DNA of 64,000 nucleotides. Origin: JAJDTR01 sp965220415. GTDB lineage: Bacteria; Poribacteria; WGA-4E; JAJDTR01. Below the pieces are notes generated by a model. The model made no database searches, was not told the DNA's origin, and was given only the letters and a program-made list of their open reading frames with translations. Each line of letters opens with the position of its first letter. The first letter of the stretch is position 1. Positions 51,014 through 59,174 of the stretch are shown here, piece by piece. A program made the position numbers and the translations under genes. The DNA is taken from NCBI GenBank assembly GCA_965220415.1, contig OZ244829.1, forward strand, positions 1,798,001-1,862,000, read 5' to 3'.

Positions 51014-52156
51014 TCACACATCGATTTCCACGGCAGGCGGGTTAACATAGTCATGGTACCGATCGTTGACCTTGCCTCCGCGCGCGTCGTGACGATGCAC
51101 GCAAATACGGTAACGGAAGGTCAAGGAAGTGCCCGCGGAAATCGTGTGCGCCCCGTCTTTGAGAAAGCTGCTTCGGTAGGTCGCGTACCCAAATGGATTT
51201 GCCGTCATCAAACCGTAATCGCGCACGTGCCAACAGGTTGGATGCCGCAAGTTCATCGGATGATCGAAGATTGCGATGCCCATCTCTTGCCCATCGACTG
51301 GACCTGAATAATCGCACCAGTGGGCGGGCCTTCCCCAACATTCGGACTCACCGACTCCTCCCACGCTGTTTTCAATCCGACCGCCCTTGTTCGCGTCCAT
51401 GGACGTGGCGACACGTACGCTGCAAAATGCCCCCTCTTTGGTATCGCCCAGTCGGACATCGCCATCTTGCGCCTTTAACGTAACGGTCAAATCCATCAAG
51501 CGTGCCGAGTCGGGGGTCGCGTAAAAACACGCTGTTCGTGTCTCTTTCATCACGCACCGACGGTCATGATCCTCCCACTCCAGATGGTGCTGAAATTCTC
51601 CGAGAACAGGCCCATCGACTACGTAAATCAACTGGCGGTGCGTCTGCCAGCCGTGCTCGCCCTCTTCGATCCAATTGTCCGTCCCGTTTACGTCGCCGAA
51701 CGCCACCCATACGGAACGATGATGGATGTGGTCAGTCGTTTCGCCTTCCACCTCTGCCATGGGATAGTTCCGAGTAATCTGCTTCTGATCGGGTCCGAGA
51801 AAAGGATAGAAGTGTGGGCGTGGAAACTTGGAATCATATTGATAACTCGTGAACTCCTGCTCCCCAATTTTGATGTCAATCCTGCTGTCGGCATAATGGC
51901 TATCGAAACATACCCCGGGTCTTGTATCCAGACGATTCACCTCGGGTTCAAAGGTCAGACGCATATCACTGTTTTCTGCAAGTTCGTCGATGACGAACCA
52001 CAGTGCTCCCTTGTGAATCTGACACGGAACCTCGGCCCCCGTATCATCTCGCGTGAGTCGACCGCTTAAAGAGTTGTCTGATAGCTTGATGCTTACCGGA
52101 GTGTGAAGTCGCTCGTGCGCCCCGGCTTTAACGAGAAGGTTGATTGGCTTTGTCAT
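51014..52156 (-). CDS. DUF6807 (PmoA-like) family protein
   Basis: A 380-residue beta-rich protein of the DUF6807 family (earlier called PmoA-like), common in Planctomycetes and Poribacteria and linked to carbohydrate metabolism. Recognisable segments are RPHFYPFLGPDQKQITRNYP, DHIHHRSVWVAFGDVNGTDNW, AIFDHPMNLRHPTCWHVRDYGLMTANPFG and FRYRICVHRHDA. Function undetermined. No signal peptide. It runs convergently with the M14 gene (40 bases apart) and follows the isomerase gene at 52170 on the same strand after 13 bases, so those two are probably one operon. Confidence 0.8.
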   Translation of the reverse strand: MTKPINLLVKAGAHERLHTPVSIKLSDNSLSGRLTRDDTGAEVPCQIHKGALWFVIDELAENSDMRLTFEPEVNRLDTRPGVCFDSHYADSRIDIKIGEQEFTSYQYDSKFPRPHFYPFLGPDQKQITRNYPMAEVEGETTDHIHHRSVWVAFGDVNGTDNWIEEGEHGWQTHRQLIYVVDGPVLGEFQHHLEWEDHDRRCVMKETRTACFYATPDSARLMDLTVTLKAQDGDVRLGDTKEGAFCSVRVATSMDANKGGRIENSVGGVGESECWGRPAHWCDYSGPVDGQEMGIAIFDHPMNLRHPTCWHVRDYGLMTANPFGYATYRSSFLKDGAHTISAGTSLTFRYRICVHRHDARGGKVNDRYHDYVNPPAVEIDV

Positions 52157-52169
52157 GTAGTGTTTATTC

Positions 52170-52997
52170 CTATATTGCGCCCGCCTCCCGAAACGTGCGT
52201 TTCAGGTACGTTAGGCTTTCGCGGGCTATTGTCTGAGGATTCGGTTCGTAGTCAAAGACTTCCACTGAAACGATTCCATCATATCCCACTTTTTTCAGGG
52301 CGTGGGCGATGGGAACAAAATCCACATCGCCGAATCCTGGTCCCCGCAGATTGGAATCGTTGGCATGAAAATAGGCAAGGTACTCTTGGTTCCCCCTGAT
52401 GATGTCGTCGACGGATTTCTCTTCACTGCACATGGCATTCACATCCAAATGCAACCGGCACGCGGGATGGTCTACAGCCTTAATAACCCGCACGGTTTCC
52501 TCCGCGTTTACCATGAAGTTCGTATATTCGGCGGCAAGGGGTTCCAATGCTAGGGTCACCCCCAAGGGATGCGCAACATCGCACACATCGCGAAACAGTT
52601 CCACTGCCCTCCCGAATGCGGCGTCGTACGTCTCGCCGGGCAACACATTCCGTTGTTTGGGACTGCCGAAAACCATGATCTCGCCCCCCATGGCGACGCA
52701 GATGCGAGCCAGATGCTGAAGTACTTCCTTGGTGCGCTTGCGGATTTCAACATCTGGGCAGGTCAGATGTAACCCTTCCGGTTTCTGCAGCAACCAATGA
52801 AAACCAGCCACTGCAAGTCCGGATGACTTGGCGAGGTCACCGATTTTCCGGGCGTCACGCTCGGAAATCTCTGTCGGGTTGTCGCCCAGTGTAAACGGCG
52901 CAATCTCGACCGCGTCGTAACCACTTTCGGCGATATCCGCGCAAGCAGCGCCAAAATCCCAACCCTCGTACATCTCGTTACAGATTGCGAATTTCAT
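52170..52997 (-). CDS. Sugar phosphate isomerase/epimerase-type TIM barrel
   Basis: A 275-residue protein of the xylose isomerase-like TIM family starting MKFAICNEMYEGWDF, with GYDAVEIAPFTLGD, LTLALEPLAAEYTNFMVN-type strand (VTLALEPLAAEYTNF, metal Glu), LHLDVNAMCSEE, YLAYFHANDSNLRGPG and GIVSVEVFDYEP. The metal-binding Glu, Asp, His and Glu are in place. ATG 52997 is chosen over an upstream in-frame start at 53018. Lies upstream of the DUF6807 gene, 13 bases apart. Confidence 0.88.
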   Translation of the reverse strand: MKFAICNEMYEGWDFGAACADIAESGYDAVEIAPFTLGDNPTEISERDARKIGDLAKSSGLAVAGFHWLLQKPEGLHLTCPDVEIRKRTKEVLQHLARICVAMGGEIMVFGSPKQRNVLPGETYDAAFGRAVELFRDVCDVAHPLGVTLALEPLAAEYTNFMVNAEETVRVIKAVDHPACRLHLDVNAMCSEEKSVDDIIRGNQEYLAYFHANDSNLRGPGFGDVDFVPIAHALKKVGYDGIVSVEVFDYEPNPQTIARESLTYLKRTFREAGAI

Positions 52998-53070
52998 TGG
53001 GCATAGTATCTCTAGCAATCATGAGTAGGCGATGTTTCAGGAAAAACTTCGAGAAAGTGAAAGATTTTCT

Positions 53071-53264
53071 GTAATTGTTTAGCCTATCAATCTGTTTGGG
53101 AATGTTGGTTCGTCGTGCTGCAGTTTAATCCCTGTTCCTACACCATACACCATCAAGCGAACGGATAGTGAGTGCGATAGAGATCCCTGAACGTCATGTA
53201 GGAGCGATCTCCAGGTCGCGATTTCCTGTTGGCGCGTAAGTTTTGGACTGAACTAAACAATTAC
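53071..53264 (+). mobile_element. Family B MITE-like element, copy 4 (with 36-bp insert)
   Basis: Ends GTAATTGTTTAG and ACTAAACAATTAC; flanks GATTTTCT (53063-53070) and GATTTCCT (53265-53272) agree at 7 of 8 bases. Contains the 36-bp insert at 53152-53188 and the REP-like core at about 53198-53221. The short repeat ACACCATACACCAT precedes the insert. Confidence 0.85.
53152..53188 (+). repeat. Approximately 36-bp dispersed insert
   Basis: ATCAAGCGAACGGATAGTG to GATCCCT inside family B copy 4; absent at the same place in copy 3. Confidence 0.75.
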
Positions 53265-53290
53265 GATTTCCTTTTCCACACGAACTGCAC

Positions 53291-54877
53291 TTATCGGGAC
53301 GAATCGCAACGCTCTTCCTCCCTATCTTTGTGTAGCTTATACTCCAAACTATCGGTCAACGCCTCCCAACTTGCTTGGATGATATTTTCGGAGACGCCGA
53401 CTGTGCCCCAATGGTCATGCCCATCGCTCGCCTCAATAAGGACGCGAACTTTCGCCGCAGTGCCGGCTTGTGTATCCAAAACCCGTACTTTGTAATCGGT
53501 CAAATGGACATCTTTTAGCGATGGATAAAAACGCTCCAGAGCTTTGCGGAGTGCATTATCGAGCGCGTTGACGGGACCATCGCCATCGGCGGCGGTATGT
53601 TCAATCTCGCCATTCGGAGCTTCAACTTTGATTGTCGCCTCGGATCGAAGACCGTGGTCGCTGAACTTCTCAATGTTGACACGGAATCCGAGCAGACTGA
53701 AGAAGGGTTGATACTCGTCGAAAACCTTGTGCGTCAGCAACTCAAACGACGCTTCCGCCGCTTCGTACTGATACCCTTCGTTTTCAGCCTCTTTCAAGCG
53801 TTGGAACAGAGCCAAAACCTCCGATGAACTTCGATCCAGATCGGGATATCGGTTTTCAATCTTTTTAACCACCGCACTTCTACCCGCCTGATCGGAGACG
53901 AGAATGCGCTGCGTGTTACCGACGGATTCCGGGTTGACATGTTCGAACGTTAGTCTATTTTTTCGGACGGCGTCTATGTGCATACCCCCCTTATGGGCAA
54001 AGGCGGAACGACCGACATAGGGTTGACGCTCATCGTGGGATAGATTTGCCAATTCGCTGATGAGCCGCGAGGCTTCCGTGATTCGCTTCAGTTGCGCTTC
54101 TCTCACGCAATCAATTCCAAGTTTGAGTTTCAGCGTGGGAATAATCGAGGAGAGGTTCGCATTTCCGCACCGTTCGCCGTAACTGTTGAACGTTCCCTGC
54201 ACATGGCTCGCGCCAGCTTGCACTGCCATCACCGCGTTTGCAACAGCCATTCCGGAGTCGTTGTGCGTGTGGATACCGATGGGGCAATCGATAGCTGCCG
54301 CCACTGCCTTGATAGCATTCTGAATTTCTAGCGGTAGCCGTCCGCCGTTCGTGTCACAGAGCACGAGACATCTCGCTCCCGCGTCTGCTGCCGTCTTGAG
54401 GGTTTGAAGGGCGTAATCCGCATCGTCGTTGAAACCATCGAAGAAATGCTCGGCGTCGTAGATGACCTGCCGCCCATTCTCGGTCAGGAATGCAACGGAA
54501 CTTTCGATGAGGTCAAGGTTTACTTCGGGCGTCACACGCAAGACATCTGTTGTGTGCAGCTTTGAACTCTTGCCAAAAATTGTGACGGTGCGTGTACCGG
54601 CGTCCAGTAGCGCTTGTAGATTTTGGTCATCGCTCGGAGGATAGTCACGGTGGCGTGTGCTGCCAAACGGAACCACCTCGGAGTTTTGCAGATTCATCGA
54701 CCTTGCCTGCTTGAAAAATGAAATGTCCTTTGGATTAGATCCGGGATAGCCGCCTTCGATATAGTGAACCCCAAGTTGATCTAATGCTTCGATAATGAGC
54801 AGCTTGTCCTCGACCGAGAAGGAAACCCCCTCCCCCTGATTCCCATCCCGAAGTGTTGTGTCGTAAAGCTGGAACAT
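53291..54877 (-). CDS. cimA: Citramalate synthase
   Basis: Condenses pyruvate with acetyl-CoA to (R)-citramalate, giving a threonine-independent route to isoleucine. A 528-residue DRE-TIM enzyme: DTTLRDG (6-12), EGGYPGSNPKD, TIFGKSSKLHTTDVL, the metal site HTHNDSGMA, GTFNSYGERCGNANL, and KGGMHIDAV. The C-terminal LeuA-dimer regulatory domain (TDYKVRVLDTQAGTAAKVRVLIEA) suggests feedback control. The sequence fits the CimA (TIGR00977) type rather than isopropylmalate synthase, on the pattern GKSSKLHTTDVLR. Full length. Confidence 0.92.
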   Translation of the reverse strand: MFQLYDTTLRDGNQGEGVSFSVEDKLLIIEALDQLGVHYIEGGYPGSNPKDISFFKQARSMNLQNSEVVPFGSTRHRDYPPSDDQNLQALLDAGTRTVTIFGKSSKLHTTDVLRVTPEVNLDLIESSVAFLTENGRQVIYDAEHFFDGFNDDADYALQTLKTAADAGARCLVLCDTNGGRLPLEIQNAIKAVAAAIDCPIGIHTHNDSGMAVANAVMAVQAGASHVQGTFNSYGERCGNANLSSIIPTLKLKLGIDCVREAQLKRITEASRLISELANLSHDERQPYVGRSAFAHKGGMHIDAVRKNRLTFEHVNPESVGNTQRILVSDQAGRSAVVKKIENRYPDLDRSSSEVLALFQRLKEAENEGYQYEAAEASFELLTHKVFDEYQPFFSLLGFRVNIEKFSDHGLRSEATIKVEAPNGEIEHTAADGDGPVNALDNALRKALERFYPSLKDVHLTDYKVRVLDTQAGTAAKVRVLIEASDGHDHWGTVGVSENIIQASWEALTDSLEYKLHKDREEERCDSSR

Positions 54878-54946
54878 ATTGTCTGGTTTTCTTTGTTTTG
54901 AGCAGGATTGCGAAATATTTGGGAATCCAGTGAACCAAGATTATTT

Positions 54947-55711
54947 CTAGAGCGTGCAGACATGCAACGCGTTCTTCAGCGCCTCCACAGGATCTCCCAC
55001 GGGAATGAATTCGTGCCCTACGTATCCATCGTAGCCCGTATCTCGTATGGCGGCGATGACTGCCGGGTAGTATATCTCCTGAGTCTCGTCGAGGTTGTTT
55101 CGTCCGGGATTGCCCGCGGTATGATAATGGGCAAAGTGTTCGTGGTTGTCTTGAATCGTGCGGATTAAATCGCCTTCCATGATTTGCATGTGATAGACAT
55201 CGTAAAGTAGCTTTACCCGTGGGGATTCGACGCGATTGATGACTTCTACTCCCCATGCGGTACGGTCGCACTGATAGCCTGCGTGGTTTACTTTGCTATT
55301 CAACAATTCAAGCACCAAATACACGTCTGCCTCTTCCGCCGCCTTCGCCACGCGCCGCAATCCCGCCGCTGTCACGTCTATCCCCCGCTCATCGCTTTCG
55401 GCGTGGCGGTTGCCGGAAAAACAGATTAAGTTGCGTATCGAATACTTTTCCGCCAGTTTGAGACTCTCGACAATTTCTCTTTCAATGCGATCATGATTGC
55501 CGGCTTTGTTCAAGCCGTCACCGAGACTTTCGTGTCCGGCCACGGCGGCAATGTCTAAGCCGGCGCTCCGGATGGCGTCCCAATGTTCCTGCCCGACTAA
55601 CTCGATGCCATCGAATCCCAATTTGGCGGCGGTTGAGATCAGTTTTTCCGTGGGCATCAGGCTTTCAAAGCACCACCAAGAGATAGAATGTCGAATCGTC
55701 ATTATATACAT
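54947..55711 (-). CDS. Hydroxypyruvate isomerase-like TIM barrel
   Basis: A 254-residue protein with RHSISWWCFES at the start, GFDGIELVGQEHW, LICFSGNRH, VLELLNSKVNHAGYQCD, LLYDVYHMQIMEGDL and YVGHEFIPVGDP, matching hydroxypyruvate isomerase (Hyi) family proteins. It may interconvert hydroxypyruvate and tartronate semialdehyde or a related ketose. Start at MYIM (55711) or MTIRHS (55702). On the same strand as cimA, 69 bases upstream. Confidence 0.85.
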   Translation of the reverse strand: MYIMTIRHSISWWCFESLMPTEKLISTAAKLGFDGIELVGQEHWDAIRSAGLDIAAVAGHESLGDGLNKAGNHDRIEREIVESLKLAEKYSIRNLICFSGNRHAESDERGIDVTAAGLRRVAKAAEEADVYLVLELLNSKVNHAGYQCDRTAWGVEVINRVESPRVKLLYDVYHMQIMEGDLIRTIQDNHEHFAHYHTAGNPGRNNLDETQEIYYPAVIAAIRDTGYDGYVGHEFIPVGDPVEALKNALHVCTL

Positions 55712-55833
55712 CCATTAAACGAGATTAGAGCGATAAGTGCTGTCCTCGCCAGGTTATAAGGTCTCGAAAGGGCGGATCTATGAAGAGAATGGAATCTTCA
55801 TTCGCGTGCTTGGAAGATTCTCCTTTGTTTGTT

Positions 55834-56646
55834 CTAATAGTCAACAATTTGACAGAATTTGAATAGTTCACGCCCCCGCTCCGAAAAGCTATCGTATGTT
55901 TGCGGCGGCACTTTCATTTGGTGTGCAATGTCGATCCAAGACAGCCCGTAGCAGACTACGATTTCTGAACGTGGCTCTGTGGAAGTATTTGGCGTCCCGC
56001 GATGAAGCATACGAGGGTCCTGTATCCACATCGAGCCCTTTTTCATGTTGAGTCGACGAGCCGACGGGAAGTCACCCTGTGTCAGCACCTCGTCGTAACG
56101 GCTCTGCAAGTCTGGATTAGCGATATATTGAGTAGAAGGAAGCACTTCGACGCTGCCGTTCTCCTCGGACGTGTCCACGAGCGGAAACTTGATGCCCAGT
56201 ACCGGGCAGGTATCGAGACCGACATGGGGAATCTCACTGGGCAGCGGCGTGTCTCGATGCCAGTGCTGGTACTCGCTGCCCGGATACGGGTTGTTAGAAT
56301 GGAGGCATTTGATGTAGAAATCGTCTCTGCTCCAATAGCGCTTGAGAAACTCGAGAATTACCGGATTCTCATACACTTCCGGGACAGCGAACGGCGGCAC
56401 CCACGGAAGGTGCAGTGTGTAACGGCTGGGGTTCTGTTGACGGCCAAAACCCGTTCGCAGGTCACCCCATTCCTTGTCCGCGATGATGTTTTCCCGCGTC
56501 CTGACATGTTCAAGCATCGGTAGAAATGCCATCAGGATGCGATCCCCCGTTTTGACTGAAAGGACATCTTCCAATACAACGTAGCCGTTAATCCTGAATT
56601 CGGCGATTTTTAAGTCGAAGTCTACGTCTTTACATTTTACAGTCAT
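55834..56646 (-). CDS. Phytanoyl-CoA dioxygenase (PhyH) family protein
   Basis: Fe(II)/2-oxoglutarate-dependent oxygenase of 270 residues. Iron ligands His 130 and Asp 132 (HWHRD) and His 215 (MLHRGTPN); Arg 226 (EPRSE) fits the 2-oxoglutarate salt bridge. SEENGSVEVLPSTQY is the usual segment between them. It probably hydroxylates a small metabolite; the substrate is unknown. ATG 56646 has GGAGGA at ideal spacing. One of three intact PhyH genes within 7 kb. Confidence 0.88.
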   Translation of the reverse strand: MTVKCKDVDFDLKIAEFRINGYVVLEDVLSVKTGDRILMAFLPMLEHVRTRENIIADKEWGDLRTGFGRQQNPSRYTLHLPWVPPFAVPEVYENPVILEFLKRYWSRDDFYIKCLHSNNPYPGSEYQHWHRDTPLPSEIPHVGLDTCPVLGIKFPLVDTSEENGSVEVLPSTQYIANPDLQSRYDEVLTQGDFPSARRLNMKKGSMWIQDPRMLHRGTPNTSTEPRSEIVVCYGLSWIDIAHQMKVPPQTYDSFSERGRELFKFCQIVDY

Positions 56647-56717
56647 TAATTCCTCCGCCGCCAACCGTTCAATTCAGAATAACGCAGCCGATTTAATCAG
56701 TCAACATTACACCGAAC

Positions 56718-57683
56718 TTAATACCACACCGCTTTATCCACAACATTGCGTAGCGGCTGACCATCGGCAAACCGGCGGGCATTTTCCAAGAGGATCTCAT
56801 ATCGACGTTCGGTGACGCTCTCAGCATCCTTCACCGCGATGTGAGGTGTCAGCAAAACATTCGGCAGCCTCCACAGTCTATGTTCTTTTGGCAACGGCTC
56901 CTCTTCGAACACGTCCAATCCTGCACCGGCAATCTGATTACTCTCAATCGCATCGGCGAGGTCATCGATTTTCGTGGTCTTGCCTCGACCGATATTTATG
57001 AAATAGGCTGTCCGCTTCATCAACTCAAACCGATTTGCATTCCACATTCCCTCCGTTTCCGGGGTGTGCGGCGTCGTAGTGACAATAAAGTCCGCGCGCG
57101 GAATTAAGGCATCAAGGGCTTCCGGTGCGTGCAGTTCGATGAACGGCAGTTCATATTCGCATCGTGGATCGACACCAATTACCGTCATGCCGAATTCAGC
57201 GCACAACCTTGCCGTTTCGTGGCCAATACCGCCGACTCCAATAATCAGTACCGTCGCCTCGGTTAGGTCGATGTATTGGCTTTTGCGAGCATCAGGATCC
57301 CAACTCGCACGACGTTGGGCGTCAATATAGTAAGGGAGGCCCCGCGCAAGTGCGAGTAGAAACATCATGATGTGGTGACTGATATGATCGAAGTAGATGC
57401 CGCGCGGATTACAGATTGTCACGGGGTGTTCGATTAGCTCTTCGTAGTAGTAGCCGATAAAGGGGCCGGCATCGGGGTTTTGCAACCATCTGAGTTTCTG
57501 CGCGACTCTGAGTGCTTCGGGTGGTACCCAGCCGAATGCGGCGTCCGCGTCAACGATTTCGCGCTTGGCGTCGTCGTCGGTTTCCGCCACAACGACACGA
57601 TATTCCGGTAAAGCTTCCTCCAACCATGTCGCCCAATCACGCCTCATCTCGTCCTGCGGTGGCATCATCACTAACTTTAGCAA
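56718..57683 (-). CDS. D-2-hydroxyacid dehydrogenase
   Basis: A 321-residue NAD-dependent dehydrogenase. The Rossmann motif is IIGVGGIGHE followed by VIGVDPR. The catalytic Arg is in INIGRGKTTK, the Glu in DVFEEEPLPKEH and the His in LLTPHIAVKD. RGIYFDHISHHIMMFLLALARGL is the usual start of the hinge helix. Start is TTG 57683 with GGGAG upstream; an in-frame ATG at 57722 lacks a ribosome binding site. Its substrate may be a 2-keto acid made by the flanking oxygenases or isomerases; this is inferred from position. Confidence 0.88.
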   Translation of the reverse strand: MLKLVMMPPQDEMRRDWATWLEEALPEYRVVVAETDDDAKREIVDADAAFGWVPPEALRVAQKLRWLQNPDAGPFIGYYYEELIEHPVTICNPRGIYFDHISHHIMMFLLALARGLPYYIDAQRRASWDPDARKSQYIDLTEATVLIIGVGGIGHETARLCAEFGMTVIGVDPRCEYELPFIELHAPEALDALIPRADFIVTTTPHTPETEGMWNANRFELMKRTAYFINIGRGKTTKIDDLADAIESNQIAGAGLDVFEEEPLPKEHRLWRLPNVLLTPHIAVKDAESVTERRYEILLENARRFADGQPLRNVVDKAVWY

Positions 57684-57781
57684 TGTTCTTCTCCCAGAGT
57701 TACCCGCGTGTTGTCGATTCAAAATAAGATTTTTACAACGCGGTCAAGGACTTGTTGTTTGCTCCACACTAGGTTTTCTGC

Positions 57782-58540
57782 TTATTCCAAGTCATCCCCG
57801 TTTTCCACGCAGCGCGTAAGCAACTCCTGCAACCTTGGTGGGAACGTGTCATAAACCTCGCGCTTGACGAGCGGCCAAATGCGCCGGGGTCGATGGACGA
57901 ATTTCGGGATATAGAAGGCGTTCGCGAACACTCGATGCTGATCAGGGGTAGTGTTCGCACTGATGGCGTGCCATAACCCATTGTGGTAGACAAAGAGCGA
58001 ACCGCGTTCGCCGACGACAGAAACCTCGGAGGCATAGGAGCGGCGTGTTGGACCGCGCCGCGTGTGGTGGCTAAACGGGACGATGCGAGTTGCGCCGTTT
58101 TCAGCGGTACCATCGCTAAGCATCCAGAACGCCTGTAACCCGCCCCATGCCGGCGTTGGGGAACTTACCAGAGTCCAGCTCCAAGCAGCCGCAAGCAGTG
58201 CCCAATCGGGATGCAATGCGCCGGCTTCGGTGCCGGGTTTTGCCCACCTTACTGCAACATTATTGGCTAGAATAAAACCTTCTCCGAGGACAGCCTCGGC
58301 AATTTCCATGACAATTGGGTGAATACAGAGTGGCGCTAGCTCCGGTACGACGTTGAGCGCACACTCAAGGCTTATGTACTGTTCGCCTCCTCCCGTTGCA
58401 TGCCCGCGGCGTACTTCGCGCGCGTCTATGCGCTCGCGGCAGATGTGTTCGAGGCGTTCCGCCTCTCCAGTGTCCAACACCCCCGGAAAGATACAGTAAC
58501 CCTCCTCAGACAAACGAACCTTTACATCCTCAATATCCAT
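57782..58540 (-). CDS. Phytanoyl-CoA dioxygenase (PhyH) family protein
   Basis: A 252-residue Fe(II)/2-oxoglutarate oxygenase. Iron ligands His 110 and Asp 112 (LHPDW) and His 191 (NGLWHAIS); Arg 203 (DQHRVF) in the 2-oxoglutarate position. GLQAFWMLSDGTAENGATRIVPFSHH is typical of the family. ATG 58540 is chosen; TTG 58567 is an alternative. Upstream of the hydroxyacid dehydrogenase gene on the same strand, 98 bases apart. Confidence 0.87.
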   Translation of the reverse strand: MDIEDVKVRLSEEGYCIFPGVLDTGEAERLEHICRERIDAREVRRGHATGGGEQYISLECALNVVPELAPLCIHPIVMEIAEAVLGEGFILANNVAVRWAKPGTEAGALHPDWALLAAAWSWTLVSSPTPAWGGLQAFWMLSDGTAENGATRIVPFSHHTRRGPTRRSYASEVSVVGERGSLFVYHNGLWHAISANTTPDQHRVFANAFYIPKFVHRPRRIWPLVKREVYDTFPPRLQELLTRCVENGDDLE

Positions 58541-58676
58541 TATTCTGTCCAGCTCCACAACAGCCAAGATTAAACCCCGATTCTGGCTATAGTTCCCTTC
58601 TACTAAGACATGTGTCTATTGTTGGCATTATAGCACTCTGCTTCAAGCAACTGTCAAGTCCAAAAGACCGAAAAGA

Positions 58677-58912
58677 CAGGGGAAACGCATTTAATTATAT
58701 CAGAGGTTTTATAGTGGAAGAATATACGACTAATGTTGGGTTTCACTCAAATTTTGGCACGTTCAGGCAAAGTCGGCACCCGTAAACTCCTCTAAGATTA
58801 GCAATTATTAACAGAATCCCGTTCAACCCAACCTACGACCCCTAAGAAAATTATGACAAACTTAGCCGGATGCTCTTTTTTGTCGAGTGGAAAATTTAGG
58901 TGCGTTTCCCTT
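58677..58912 (+). mobile_element. Family D element, copy 2, flanked by an 11-bp direct repeat
   Basis: About 236 bp with ends CAGGGGAAACGCA and, inverted, AAGGGAAACGCACC, flanked on both sides by GACCGAAAAGA (58666-58676, 58913-58923). The internal part shares GTTGGGTTTCAC and GTTCAACCCAACC with the copy at 23650, which is in the opposite orientation. Non-coding. Confidence 0.7.
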
Positions 58913-58923
58913 GACCGAAAAGA

Positions 58924-59174
58924 TCATGCCGTACCGGAGAGGTGACGAATTTCTCTACTGTGCGTGTTCAAGCGTTTCTCTTTGTATTCAAGCCTGAAGC
59001 CGAGAAAGAAAACTTAGCTTAATCTGCGTCCAATATTCTGCCTAAACTCCGGCGATGCTAGAGATTCCTGTTGACCTGAAATCGAAAAAACGTTAGAATG
59101 CGCAAACACTGCCAATAGAAAATATGTTCAACGTGCAATCGTATTAAACGAAGCAATTATGCGGAGACTAACCC
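58924..59174. other. Leader region of putative glycoside hydrolase gene
   Basis: No gene recognised in this 250-base stretch. The downstream ATG is preceded by GCGGAGAC. Confidence 0.4.
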
